The notes: a model not told the origin generated them from the letters alone. Numbered from the stretch's first letter, positions 27,148 through 36,493 are shown. The stretch is DNA of 64,000 nucleotides from an uncultured Muribaculaceae bacterium (GCA_910577355.1 CAJTMY010000007.1:1-64000); one strand, 5' to 3'. Numbers and translations are program-made.

Positions 27148-27200
27148 GTCTTATTCGTAAGACAAAATTAAGCATTTTATGTCTTATACACAAGACATAA
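27148..27200 (-). promoter_or_regulatory. Promoter with two inverted repeats for the DUF4143 ATPase
   Basis: On the minus strand the -7 box TAATTTTG is at 27163-27170. One inverted repeat (GTCTTA-TTCG-TAAGAC, 27148-27163) lies between it and the ATG. A second, built from the same half-site (TTATGTCTT and AAGACATAA, 27177-27200), overlaps the expected -33 position. Four related half-sites around one promoter suggest an operator. Confidence 0.6.
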
Positions 27201-27233
27201 ACTGATATTTTAAAAACTGCAGCTCGCGACCCG

Positions 27234-27872
27234 CTACGACGGATAATCGATCCACAACGTAAGAAACCAGCACTGCGCTTCATCGATCCAAGTGTACCAT
27301 TGATAGCACAAATGCCGTCCATCCTTATAAAATTGCCATCTTTTCGCGGGGCCCACCCTATATTTTGGATCGTTGAACGCCTCATATCCCAGCTTTTTCA
27401 GATCTTCCTCGATCCTGTTATAAAGATCGTTTATCGACTCCTCATCCTTCTTCACGAAGGTATATACCTGATATATGTTGTCGCGTTCAAAATGCACTGC
27501 CGCACTGTTCATTGCATTCTCTCCATACTTAAGTACCGCCGGTTTATCCTCCTCCGACCCGACTGACACATGATTGTCATCCGACACCTCGCACAGATCA
27601 CCGAATGCCGCTTTCACATAGTCGCAGAAAGCCGGAAAATTGCGCCCGGTGAGTAAATCTATTTCATGATTTTTATACCGCGTACTGCCCAACGCATATT
27701 TCAGCAGAGAATAAAGCGAAGTCCCGCCCCTCCATTCCGCTATTTTTACATATGGCGTCTTCATGTCACTCATTCCTGCGGACTCATCGGTTATTGCACG
27801 GCAGCGGTCATCAGCATACACATTTCCGACAACAAGAAAAGCAAAGACAAGCAGCAGCAATTTCGTTTTCAT
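27234..27872 (-). CDS. Secreted protein of unknown function
   Basis: A 212-aa protein with a signal peptide (MKTKLLLLVFAFLVVGNVYA). The ATG at 27872 is chosen because it begins the signal sequence and lies just downstream of a -7 box; the longer open frame up to 28142 runs through repeat DNA. The mature part has no recognised motif; the C-terminus is rich in Trp and Tyr (WQFYKDGRHLCYQWYTWID). It lies in the AT-richer accessory island. Confidence 0.65.
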   Translation of the reverse strand: MKTKLLLLVFAFLVVGNVYADDRCRAITDESAGMSDMKTPYVKIAEWRGGTSLYSLLKYALGSTRYKNHEIDLLTGRNFPAFCDYVKAAFGDLCEVSDDNHVSVGSEEDKPAVLKYGENAMNSAAVHFERDNIYQVYTFVKKDEESINDLYNRIEEDLKKLGYEAFNDPKYRVGPAKRWQFYKDGRHLCYQWYTWIDEAQCWFLTLWIDYPS

Positions 27873-27894
27873 AATTAAAAGATATTGATCGCTA

Positions 27895-27902
27895 CAAAGA
27901 TA
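27895..27902 (-). promoter_or_regulatory. -7 element of the secreted protein gene
   Basis: TATCTTTG on the minus strand, 23 nt before the chosen ATG. No clear -33 at exactly 20 nt; TTTG lies 16 nt upstream. Confidence 0.5.
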
Positions 27903-28019
27903 CAAATAATGCTCTTGGCAAACGACACTTTTACCGAACAGACTCCTAATGGCAGGCGTCCCCACGGACGTCGATATCGGCCGGATCTTACGCACACTTC
28001 GACTACCGTCGGGAGAGAC

Positions 28020-28130
28020 GCCATCGGCGTCGGGCGAACAATAGGCCACTGCAAGCATGCCGCAGGTACGCGCAGCTGTGGTAATCAATACGATATTAGA
28101 TTTTGAGCCGCGTAGCCGCGACACTGCCGG
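28020..28130 (+). repeat. Family D intergenic repeat, copy 2
   Basis: Starts near GGGCGAACAATAGGCCAC and ends GAGCCGCGTAGCCGCGACAC, the same landmarks as 7540-7650. The flanking gap (27903-28300) also has family C-like hairpins at about 27953-27975 and 28193-28213 (GGCGTC-CCCA-GACGCC-GATTT). No gene is seen in the gap. Confidence 0.6.
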
Positions 28131-28300
28131 TAGCAGACGCACGCGAGGCCCACGCGGTCATCCACTCCGCATAGCCGTATCTGCGGAAAAGGCGTCCCCA
28201 CAGACGCCGATTTACAAATCCACAGCGCGTAATCCGCGTAATCCGCCCGACCTATGATGCCGCGGCGCCGACGACTCCTTGGCTCCGGGTAGCCGATTTC

Positions 28301-29043
28301 TTATGAATTTTTGGATATTGCCTCTATCAGTGCGGCGATATGTGTGCTTTCATTCTTGCATTGCGGATGCTCTGAGACATAAAAGAAGATATCGCCGATT
28401 TTATAGACCTCCACTGTATACTGTCCATTTTTCCCCACTTGTATGAAGCGATGGATCTCGTGTGCTTGTTGCCATTGAAGAAATATAGAAAATCGCCGCA
28501 CCATCCTGCCCCCGTCAACAAGACCACATGACCGGGACTGAAAATCTCAAGTTCCCGTCGCATGATGGAACGTGCTGCAGGAAGTTGGGCATAAAACAAG
28601 CCGTTGCCTGGATTCGATGCGTCGGGAGCGATCTTGCAGACGTTACTCCAGCTGATATTGAGAAGCTCGTCCCCGCCGGGATAAAAGTTGGAGGCAACCC
28701 GCCGGATAACGCGCCAGAATGCAGACCGTCTGGAATTATAATATTCCTCTCCGCCTCCGGCACAATCCTCCACCCATTGCATCTGGTCATCAAGAGCGAA
28801 GATACAATCTTTCGAATTCTTGTCAAAAAGTTTTTCAACATCCGATTCAAAGGTAATCCATCCATTAGTGGCTCGGCCATAAAACATTATCCCGGCGTTT
28901 CTATCAGCCGGATAAAACTCCCCCCACTGTATGCAGAATGGCATCAAGCCCTGATATGCATAGTCCTTGACATCTTCAATCATCCGGGCATAAAGAGGCT
29001 TTAATGATAAAACCTCTTTGGTGAAGTATTCGTCGCTTGTCAT
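28301..29043 (-). pseudogene. Frameshifted gene downstream of the KAP NTPase
   Basis: From ATG at 29043 the frame encodes about 195 protein-like residues up to FLYFFNGNK. It then turns into an unlikely sequence, while a second frame from about 28460 continues sensibly (AHEIHRFIQVGKNGQYTVEV to AALIEAISKNS, TAA at 28301). One inserted or two lost bases near 28455-28465 explain this. The joined product would be about 247 aa. Segments such as GIMFYGRATNGW, WSNVCKIAP and LEIFSPGHVVLLTG recall the uracil-DNA glycosylase superfamily, but this is a weak resemblance. It lies 41 nt after the KAP gene on the same strand, so the two are likely partners. A sequencing error is possible. Confidence 0.6.
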
Positions 29044-29084
29044 TATCAGGTAAGTAAGTTTGGGTAATTAGTTCATATTAGAGA

Positions 29085-30992
29085 TTACCCAAGCATTTGG
29101 GCGTTCACATTCAACTCATATGCAGCTATAATAAGGTCGCCGATTGTCTCGATTATTCTCTTGTCTTCGAAATTGGATGGAGATTTTTGATTTATGTAAT
29201 AATTGACATTGCCGCTGATACTTCCCCACAGCTCACCTTTGCGGAAAATAAATTCATCGACAAGATTATCAAACATATAGTCGTTATTTTTATCAAAAAA
29301 TGTACGACTTTCTATAAGGTGTTGGTGGCAAAGACGTTTGACCGTCTCATTAAGCGGTCTGACAGCCTTCATGACTTCTTCGTCGGCTATCACATCTTCG
29401 TAATCTTTCCCTTTTAGCCTTTCCGGGCGGCCAATCTGTGTCCATAGGAATATATCCAGTACAATCTTGCCTTTGGCCTGTGTTGGCCGGAAGATTACAT
29501 CAAAATGGTTATCATCGGGCAGATATATTTTAAAGCCTCCGTTGCCGGTGTTGTTTTTGGGTTTTCCATGAATCTCCGGTCTCTTTCTCCGAATATAATC
29601 CCATACATTGTCATGTAGTTTATTAATTAAAGCCTTACGATCCAATTCAACGACCTCCGTCGTAGGAACAATATTTGTGGAAGCCGACTTTTTTAGGATA
29701 TTCCTTAAATACCCTTCTCTATCATCAACATTAGGCGGGATATTTTCCGAAATAACATCAAGGATAATTTCTATATTAGCCTGATTCTTTTCGAAATAGG
29801 CATCCGATAGACAAAGTGCATCAAGAATTACCGCACCATTGATATCTTCCATCTCCCCCTTATCCAAATGAAGATTCAATTTAGAAGCAATAATCCTATC
29901 CCATTTTTCGAAAATAGGATTGATTACAAGCAGATCATAAATCTTTGGAAAACATACCTGAATGGCTACAAAAGCAAAATTTATGATCTTTGCTTCTAAT
30001 GAATCATTCTCACTCTCTTTACTGCTGCATCGAGCGATGCAATCATTTAGCGAAAGTGTATTGATGAGACGCTTGATAGAGCGGGGATTTTTTCCGACTG
30101 AAGAATCAACTATCTTCACCACATTGCTTTCGATATAGGAATTTTCTCGCTCAACATGTGTGAAATAGCCGATAGACTCCAATGAATCAAGCACGAAGTT
30201 TTTTGGCTGGTAATTGCTCACCGGCAAATGAAACGGTACTTGGATGATTTTGTCGAAAAAGGAGCGGAATTCTCGTTCATTTTTCGAACTTAACGGCCCG
30301 AATTTCGGCTCTAATCCCTTGACAACAACATCATAGTCGATGGCAAGGATGAAAATGCAGTGGTCAAGAGTGAAAATATTCTTGAGCAATTCAAGGATCT
30401 GTACGGCCAAAGGAGGATTCAGACGGTCAAGGTCATCCACAAATACTACAATACCTTTTTTTGTATCGCCGATTGATTTCTTGATTGATAGCGTCAATGC
30501 CTCTTTGAGGTCATGTAGGGTCACTCGGTCTTCGCCAAATTCGATATCACTTGCAACACCAAGACCCTCCACCACTTTGCCGACAGTCGGATTAACCCCC
30601 TTGAGTGCTTCCCGGGCGAATCGCCACCCTACGCGTACCACGCCCTTAAGAAGCTTGATGGCCTGGCTCTGCGATTCCGGATCAGAGCCTGAGAGTTCGC
30701 GGACGAGCTGGGCAATAATCTTGATGACTGTTTCCTCCGGAGTTGCAAGCATGGAATACTCCCAGGTGTTGATATTGATCCCTATGAAATCTTTACCCTT
30801 GGAACACAAATCATTGCACAGGCGGTTCATCAATGACGTCTTGCCGCTTCCCCATTCGCCTTGCAACGCGATGGTTATAGGTGCGGCTGAATGAGAGATG
30901 AACCGAACGAGCCCCTGCACATACTGCTCGGTGCCGAAGTCATTCGTCGACTGATGCAGAGGGATATCAGCGATTGAAGAAAGATTTTTCAT
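29085..30992 (-). CDS. KAP-family P-loop NTPase
   Basis: A 635-aa protein with the KAP NTPase domain at its N-terminus: Walker A GEWGSGKTS (45-53), the Walker B with extra acidic residue VVFVDDLDR (182-190), and the family segment FDKIIQVPFHLP followed by GKNPRSIKRLIN. A hydrophobic stretch near 205-215 (CIFILAIDYDVVV) belongs to the fold. The C-terminal 200 residues are of unknown type. KAP NTPases include the F-plasmid phage-exclusion protein PifA, and related proteins occur in defence loci, so an antiviral role is possible but not shown. The low GC content and the partner gene downstream support an imported module. Confidence 0.85.
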   Translation of the reverse strand: MKNLSSIADIPLHQSTNDFGTEQYVQGLVRFISHSAAPITIALQGEWGSGKTSLMNRLCNDLCSKGKDFIGININTWEYSMLATPEETVIKIIAQLVRELSGSDPESQSQAIKLLKGVVRVGWRFAREALKGVNPTVGKVVEGLGVASDIEFGEDRVTLHDLKEALTLSIKKSIGDTKKGIVVFVDDLDRLNPPLAVQILELLKNIFTLDHCIFILAIDYDVVVKGLEPKFGPLSSKNEREFRSFFDKIIQVPFHLPVSNYQPKNFVLDSLESIGYFTHVERENSYIESNVVKIVDSSVGKNPRSIKRLINTLSLNDCIARCSSKESENDSLEAKIINFAFVAIQVCFPKIYDLLVINPIFEKWDRIIASKLNLHLDKGEMEDINGAVILDALCLSDAYFEKNQANIEIILDVISENIPPNVDDREGYLRNILKKSASTNIVPTTEVVELDRKALINKLHDNVWDYIRRKRPEIHGKPKNNTGNGGFKIYLPDDNHFDVIFRPTQAKGKIVLDIFLWTQIGRPERLKGKDYEDVIADEEVMKAVRPLNETVKRLCHQHLIESRTFFDKNNDYMFDNLVDEFIFRKGELWGSISGNVNYYINQKSPSNFEDKRIIETIGDLIIAAYELNVNAQMLG

Positions 30993-31268
30993 TATGGAAG
31001 TACTTGTTTATTCTCAAAACGTGCGGAGGATCACTTGCGCCATTTCAAGCGTAAAATTAGCGATATTATCTCAATATTCAATAAAGTTCGGTGATAAATA
31101 TTTTCAGAACGGCAATTATCCAACGAAGCCGGTGCACAACTCCTGCGACTCAACCCCGGCTACACATGTCACATTTCCCGCAAAGATTTTAGAAAGCGGC
31201 CCCGGCCCGGAAATCCGCGTATTCCGTGCGGGCAACGCTTTTCGCAGCCCACAGCACGCCGCGCACTG
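30993..31268. other. Intergenic region between divergent genes, no gene seen
   Basis: This gap separates the KAP gene (minus) from the gene at 31295 (plus). It is AT-rich on the left and GC-rich on the right. One short copy of the dispersed ATCCGCGTATTCCGTG motif is at 31211-31226. No convincing promoter for the KAP gene was found; TAATTTTA on the minus strand near 31052 is one mismatch from the -7 consensus. Confidence 0.4.
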
Positions 31269-31276
31269 TAATTTTG
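31269..31276 (+). promoter_or_regulatory. -7 element of the 794-aa protein gene
   Basis: TAATTTTG, 18 nt before the ATG at 31295. Confidence 0.65.
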
Positions 31277-31294
31277 CAGAAAAAAACTCACATC

Positions 31295-33679
31295 ATGGAT
31301 TTCTCTCTCCTCGACAGTGGCCGCGACGTATCGGCCTGCGTAAATCTCATGCCCTGCCCCGACGGCAGCGGCGACCTCATGCCCGCCGCTCCGCCCGCAT
31401 CCGTGGCCGTGCCCGACGGCTGGCGCCCTCTCTACATCATGCCCGACGGGCGCATACTGCTCGCCTCGGGCAGCTCGATGGGATTCGCCGCACGCGGCGT
31501 CGTCACTCACCGCGCCGCACTCGACTCCGCACCGCTACATTGCCTGTATGTGGGCGACACATTGGTGCTGCTCACCGCATCGCGGCTCTACCGCCTCGGC
31601 GACGATCTCGCCGTGCTGCCCGACCCCGCCGACGCCATGCCCGCACTGCGTGCCGTGGCCTCCGGCAACATCCGCCTCGACACTCCCGCTGTGCGCCTCG
31701 GCGCCACATACTCCGCCGGCGACCGCTTCTCGGCCGCCGACAACCGCGCCGTCATAGCCGCCGTGGCCGATACCGTGCGCGATATCGACGACCGCGCCCG
31801 CATGGCCGGCCTGATGTGGCAGCCGGTGATATGCCGGCTGCGCGGGCTCGACGCCCGCGGCACGCAGCTGTTTGCCACCGAGCCGATGCTGCTCGTCGGC
31901 ACCGACGGCGCCGAGGCCGACATCTCGGTGCGCTTCACGAGCGCCGACGGCCGCAATCTCGCCCCCGCCACCATCGAGGTGCCCGTGTGGCAGCCGCAGA
32001 TCGTGTGGCCCGAAGGCTGCGACCCCGCCGCAGCAGGCGTGTGCACCGTGGAGCTGCAATGTACACCCGTGCTGTACAGCCACGACCTGTCGAAAGGCCG
32101 CGTCACACCCCGCCGCCGCTCCGACGAGCAATGGATATGCTCCGTATCGTTCGGCGATCTCGACACAGCCGCCGCAGGCAACGGGCTGCTGCGCCGCATG
32201 CTCGATGTTACGGGCCGCATCGACGCCCTTGCCGCCCCCGCGTGGAGCGGGAGAGTAACGACAGGCATGAGTCCCGCACCTGTCACCGTGCAGGCAGCCC
32301 GCGCCGGCAACCTCGACGACGATATCGCCACCCTGCGCCACGCCCTCGCCAAGCCAGTCGAGGCCGCAGCCTATGCCGATGCCACACTCGCAGGCAGCCG
32401 CACATTCACGGCAGCGGCCATGGCCGCCGCAGGCGACACCGTGCTGTATGCCGACCCCGTGGCGGGACATCCGGCACCGCCGCATCCGGCTCACTTCTTC
32501 GCCCGTACTGCCGCCGGAGCATGGCACGCCTACGTGGAGGTGACATTTGCCGACGGCTCCACTATGGTATCGCAGGCGCTCGGACTGAGCGACGCGCCAC
32601 TCTCCTTCGGCCCGATGCTATCGGTGGGCGCGCCCGATGCCGTGAGTGTCACCATAGGAATGCGTACCGCCGGAGGCCTCGGCTCCACAGGCACATTTCC
32701 GCTCGTACCCGACCCCTCGGGCAGGTGTGCCGTATACGTGGCGCCCGGCGCCAAGCCGTTCACGCTCGGCGACACATCGCCCGTGTTCGCCATACCCGAG
32801 GCAAAGCCGGCCACCGTCGCATTCCAAGGCTACATCGCCATAGCCCGCGCAGCAGCACCGCACATACCGCTGTGCGCGCTCCATGCCGGCGCCGGACGCA
32901 TATTGGCTCTCCGGGGCGCCGAGGCGGCACAATCGGCATGGGACTATGGCCGCAGCCGCTTCCACATGTTCACCGACACAGGGCTGCACAGCCTCAAGGT
33001 CGACGTCGGGCGCCGCAGCTTCTCGGCAACACACGTCGATAGCCGCATGCTCGATTCCCCGCAGGCGCTCGCCGTCACCGACGACGGCCTCGCAGCCTCC
33101 CTCGCGGGCGACATAGTTCTGCTCCAAGGCAACGGCATCCGCACACTCATGCGCCTGCCCGGCGTGCTCGGCCTCGCATACGCACACTCACACCACGAAC
33201 TGTGGTGCATCACCGCCGGTGACACACAAGTGCTGTGCACCGACAGCCGATACGCCCGCTACACCCTTACCACAGCCCTCGACCCCGCCGGCACCGTCGA
33301 ATGCCCCGGCGGTGACGCCCTCGTCACCGACACCGGCGGCACGGTGCGACTCGCCGGCCACTCCGAGCCGGTACTCGGCATCGACGTGGAGTGGCGAGGC
33401 GGCATACGCTTCGACAGGCTCGTCCGCGGCATGGCCATGCTCCGGGCCGACATCACCGGCACATTCAGCCCTATAACCATTGCCCTGCACCGCCGCGCAC
33501 TCACCCGCGTATGTCCCGCGCCCGAGCTGCAACTCACCGCCGCCGGTCCGCTGTACTCCCCAATGGGCCGCCGCACATTCACCGCCCCCATGCGCGAAGC
33601 CGAGATCCACATCACCGCCACCGCCACACCATCCTCCCGCCTCCGCTCCATCCGATTCAGCCAACCTGTAGGGACGTGA
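31295..33679 (+). CDS. Large protein of unknown function next to a terminase-like gene
   Basis: A 794-aa, very GC-rich protein with no signal peptide and no transmembrane segment. Sequence patterns (short strands, LLASGSSMGFAARG, LVTDTGGTVRLAG) suggest a mostly beta protein, perhaps with propeller- or fibre-like parts. The ATG at 31295 is chosen because it follows the -7 box; the earlier in-frame start at 31226 would precede it. Its stop codon lies inside a REP-like element. The partner gene 156 nt downstream is a phage terminase large subunit homologue, so a phage origin as a structural or tail-like protein is conceivable. Codon use is fully host-like, which implies long residence. Confidence 0.6.
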   Translation: MDFSLLDSGRDVSACVNLMPCPDGSGDLMPAAPPASVAVPDGWRPLYIMPDGRILLASGSSMGFAARGVVTHRAALDSAPLHCLYVGDTLVLLTASRLYRLGDDLAVLPDPADAMPALRAVASGNIRLDTPAVRLGATYSAGDRFSAADNRAVIAAVADTVRDIDDRARMAGLMWQPVICRLRGLDARGTQLFATEPMLLVGTDGAEADISVRFTSADGRNLAPATIEVPVWQPQIVWPEGCDPAAAGVCTVELQCTPVLYSHDLSKGRVTPRRRSDEQWICSVSFGDLDTAAAGNGLLRRMLDVTGRIDALAAPAWSGRVTTGMSPAPVTVQAARAGNLDDDIATLRHALAKPVEAAAYADATLAGSRTFTAAAMAAAGDTVLYADPVAGHPAPPHPAHFFARTAAGAWHAYVEVTFADGSTMVSQALGLSDAPLSFGPMLSVGAPDAVSVTIGMRTAGGLGSTGTFPLVPDPSGRCAVYVAPGAKPFTLGDTSPVFAIPEAKPATVAFQGYIAIARAAAPHIPLCALHAGAGRILALRGAEAAQSAWDYGRSRFHMFTDTGLHSLKVDVGRRSFSATHVDSRMLDSPQALAVTDDGLAASLAGDIVLLQGNGIRTLMRLPGVLGLAYAHSHHELWCITAGDTQVLCTDSRYARYTLTTALDPAGTVECPGGDALVTDTGGTVRLAGHSEPVLGIDVEWRGGIRFDRLVRGMAMLRADITGTFSPITIALHRRALTRVCPAPELQLTAAGPLYSPMGRRTFTAPMREAEIHITATATPSSRLRSIRFSQPVGT

Positions 33680-33691
33680 CTTGTCACGTCC
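33668..33691 (+). repeat. REP-like element, type B, overlapping a stop codon
   Basis: GTAG followed by a perfect palindrome with arms GGACGTGA-C and TCACGTCC around TTG. The TGA stop of the preceding gene (33677-33679) is in its left arm, so its last residues VGT are REP-encoded. Downstream at 33736-33797 lie family C-like hairpins (GGCGTCC-GCA-GGACGCC-GATTT). Confidence 0.75.
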
Positions 33692-33835
33692 ACGCCCGCA
33701 TGGCCGACCAACTTGACCAATCCCCTCAAAAAATCCGCGTATGGCGTGCGGGGGACGCCAATCCATTGAGTATGGCGTCCGCAGGACGCCGATTTACCGA
33801 CACGCCAAGACACTCACCACCAATCCCCACCAATT

Positions 33836-35662
33836 ATGGACATCCTCTCCGAAAACACCCGCCGCCTCGCCGCACGCCGCGCCCTCCCCGATCCACTCCG
33901 CGGCGACCCCGACTCACCCCTGCGCGTCCGCGTCACCACACCCGACCCCGACTGCCCCGAGGCATACATACCCCGCACCATGGCCGACGACCCCGAATAC
34001 CCCCTGGTGCAATGCGACATCGACGCATGGCGACGCCTGCGCTGCCGCCACGACTTCGAATACTGGTGCGCCAAGTGCTGCACCATAAAGCACAAGACCC
34101 TCGGCACCGAAGGGCCATTCATACTCAACGCCCCGCAGCGGCGCGTCGCGGCAGTTATGGAAGCCGACCGCCTCGCCGGCCGCCCCATACGCATCATCCT
34201 GCTCAAGGCGCGCCAATGGGGCGGCTCCACACTCATACAGGTATACATGGCGTGGATACAGTCGTGCCACCGCCGCAACTGGCACTCGCTCATCTGCTCG
34301 CAGGTCAAAGACACCTCGAGCGGCATACGCGGCATGTACTCACGCCTGCTATCCGACTACCCCGCCGCCCTGTGGGACGGCGACGAGCCCCCGCGTTTCC
34401 GCCCCTACGAGCGCTCCACCAACGTACGCGAGATCTCCGGCCGGGGATGCCGCGTCACAGTATCGTCGATTCAGAATCAGGACGCCGTACGCGGCGCCGA
34501 CTTCGCCATGGCACACCTGTCGGAGACCGCATTCTGGCCCTCGACACGCACACGCACGCCCTCCGACCTCATACGCGCCGTATGCGGCTCAATAGCCCTC
34601 GTCCCATACTCCCTCATAGCCATGGAATCAACAGCCAACGGCGTGGGCAACTACTTACACGCCGAATGGCTCAGATGCCGCGACGGCCTCGGCGACAAGC
34701 GAGCCGTATTCGTGCCATGGTACGAGATTGAGATGTACACCATGCCCCTGGCGCCACACGAGCTGCAACCCTTCGCCGAGTCGATGGACGAATACGAGCG
34801 ATGGCTCTTCGACGAGTGCCGATGCACACTCGACCAGATACACTGGTACCGCTGCAAGCGCCGCGAATACCAGACACACCAACAGATGATGGCCGAATAC
34901 CCCACCACCGACGACGAAGCCTTCACCGCCACCGGCTCCCCCGTATTCGCCCCCCGCAATGTCGAGCGCCTCAGGCAGGGATGCGACGAGCCCCGCATCG
35001 GCGAGATAAGCGACGACGCCGACCGCTTTGTCGACGACAGCGCCGGCAGCCTCAGCATGTGGGAGCCACCACAGCCCGACGCCCGATACGTCGCCGCCGT
35101 CGACATTGGAGGCCGCAGCGAGGGCAGCGACTACTCCGTCATCGCCGTCATGCGCGTCGACTGCTTCCACCCCGAGGTGGCCGCCCAATGGCGCGGACAC
35201 ATCGACCACGACATCCTCGGCCAAAAAGCCGAGAACCTCGCGCGATACTACAACGAAGCCCTGCTCGCCGTCGAATCCAACACCCTCGAGACCGACTCGG
35301 GCGCCGGCCTCTACATACTCCGCCACCTCGCCGACACATATCCCAACCTCTACCGCCGCCGCGTCTACGACTCCGTCACCGACACCGAGTCTACCCGCGT
35401 GGGCTTCCACACCAACCGACGCACCAAGGAGATGGTCATCACCGGCCTTATGGCCGCAGTGCGCGACGGCACATACCGCGAGCGCGACACCCTCGCATGC
35501 CGCGAGATGCTCACATACGAGCGCAAATCCAACGGCAGCTACGGAGCACGCGACGGATGCCACGACGACATCCTCATGACCCGCGCCATCGCCCTCCACC
35601 TCGCCCACGACGAAGCCCGCATACCGCCCCTCACCCCCTACATCCCCGCATCGCCGTGGTAA
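33836..35662 (+). CDS. Phage terminase large subunit-like protein
   Basis: Terminase large subunits pump and cut phage DNA during packaging. The 608-aa protein has an ATPase domain with a Walker A-like KARQWGGST (124-132), a region around MAHLSETAFW where the Walker B and catalytic Glu are expected, and the coupling-motif region LIAMESTANG. The RNase H-like nuclease domain shows AAVDIGGRSEGSDYSV, AVESNT and DGCHDDIL, where the acidic metal ligands are expected. No portal, capsid, protease or tail genes are nearby. GC content and codon use are like the host core genes. This could be a decayed prophage remnant, or a terminase-like protein kept for another purpose. Confidence 0.8.
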   Translation: MDILSENTRRLAARRALPDPLRGDPDSPLRVRVTTPDPDCPEAYIPRTMADDPEYPLVQCDIDAWRRLRCRHDFEYWCAKCCTIKHKTLGTEGPFILNAPQRRVAAVMEADRLAGRPIRIILLKARQWGGSTLIQVYMAWIQSCHRRNWHSLICSQVKDTSSGIRGMYSRLLSDYPAALWDGDEPPRFRPYERSTNVREISGRGCRVTVSSIQNQDAVRGADFAMAHLSETAFWPSTRTRTPSDLIRAVCGSIALVPYSLIAMESTANGVGNYLHAEWLRCRDGLGDKRAVFVPWYEIEMYTMPLAPHELQPFAESMDEYERWLFDECRCTLDQIHWYRCKRREYQTHQQMMAEYPTTDDEAFTATGSPVFAPRNVERLRQGCDEPRIGEISDDADRFVDDSAGSLSMWEPPQPDARYVAAVDIGGRSEGSDYSVIAVMRVDCFHPEVAAQWRGHIDHDILGQKAENLARYYNEALLAVESNTLETDSGAGLYILRHLADTYPNLYRRRVYDSVTDTESTRVGFHTNRRTKEMVITGLMAAVRDGTYRERDTLACREMLTYERKSNGSYGARDGCHDDILMTRAIALHLAHDEARIPPLTPYIPASPW

Positions 35663-35676
35663 AAAGCGCTACCCGA

Positions 35677-35707
35677 TTGCCCGTTTGAAAATTTATCACT
35701 AAATTTG
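35677..35707 (+). promoter_or_regulatory. Promoter of the glycosyltransferase gene
   Basis: TTG at 35677-35679 and TAAATTTG at 35700-35707, spacing 20 nt, 18 nt before the ATG at 35726. Confidence 0.75.
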
Positions 35708-35725
35708 CAACTTCATTTCAGTCAT

Positions 35726-36484
35726 ATGCAAAGCAAAGCCGTAGTAATCATCCCCATGTACAACGAGCGCGAGAACGCCGCCGCAATCATCGACGCGGTT
35801 CTCGACCTCGAGAAGCCCTTCGACATCCTTGTCATCGACGACAACTCGCCCGACGGCACCGCCGCCATCGTCAAGGAAAAGATCGCCGCACACCCCGGCC
35901 GCGTCCACATCATCGAGCGCGCCGGCAAGCTCGGCCTCGGCACCGCCTACATCACCGGCTTCAAATGGGCCCTCGACGCCGGCTACGAAATCATATGCGA
36001 GATGGACGCCGACTTCTCACACAACCCACTCGACCTCCTCAAGCTCCGCGACGAGGTGGAAAGCGGCCGCGCCGACGTCGCCGTAGGCTCACGCTACATC
36101 ACCGGCGTCAACGTCGTCAACTGGCCCATGGGGCGCGTCCTCATGTCATACTTCGCCTCGAAATACGTACGCCTCGTCACCGGCATACCGGTCCGCGACA
36201 CCACCGCCGGATTCGTATGCTACTCAGCCGAAACGCTCCGCACCATACCCCTCGACAAAGTGAAATTCAAAGGCTACGCATTCCAGATCGAAATGAAATT
36301 CACAGCCTACAAATACGGCTTCCGCGTGGCCGAGGTACCCATCGTATTCGTCAACCGCGTACTCGGCACATCCAAGATGAGCGGCGGAATATTCGGCGAA
36401 GCTATCTTCGGTGTGATACGTCTCAAATGGAACTCCCTCTTCCGCAAATACCCCGCCCGAGACCAAAAAAGCGTTAAAAATTGA
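35726..36484 (+). CDS. Polyprenol monophosphomannose synthase-like GT2 glycosyltransferase
   Basis: A 252-aa soluble GT2 enzyme of the dolichol-phosphate mannose synthase type, which transfers a sugar from a nucleotide donor to a polyprenyl phosphate carrier. VIIPMYNERENA starts the GT-A fold, VIDDNSPDGT and CEMDADFSHNP hold the acidic metal and donor site, and GSRYITGVNVVNWP is characteristic of the family. There is no C-terminal membrane anchor, unlike longer relatives. The ATG at 35726, after the promoter, gives the normal N-terminus. The donor sugar cannot be told from sequence. Confidence 0.88.
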   Translation: MQSKAVVIIPMYNERENAAAIIDAVLDLEKPFDILVIDDNSPDGTAAIVKEKIAAHPGRVHIIERAGKLGLGTAYITGFKWALDAGYEIICEMDADFSHNPLDLLKLRDEVESGRADVAVGSRYITGVNVVNWPMGRVLMSYFASKYVRLVTGIPVRDTTAGFVCYSAETLRTIPLDKVKFKGYAFQIEMKFTAYKYGFRVAEVPIVFVNRVLGTSKMSGGIFGEAIFGVIRLKWNSLFRKYPARDQKSVKN

Positions 36485-36493
36485 CCCCCGCCC

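Noticed and set aside
31295..35662. An active prophage
   Set aside because: No integrase, portal, capsid, tail or lysis genes are present and composition is host-like.
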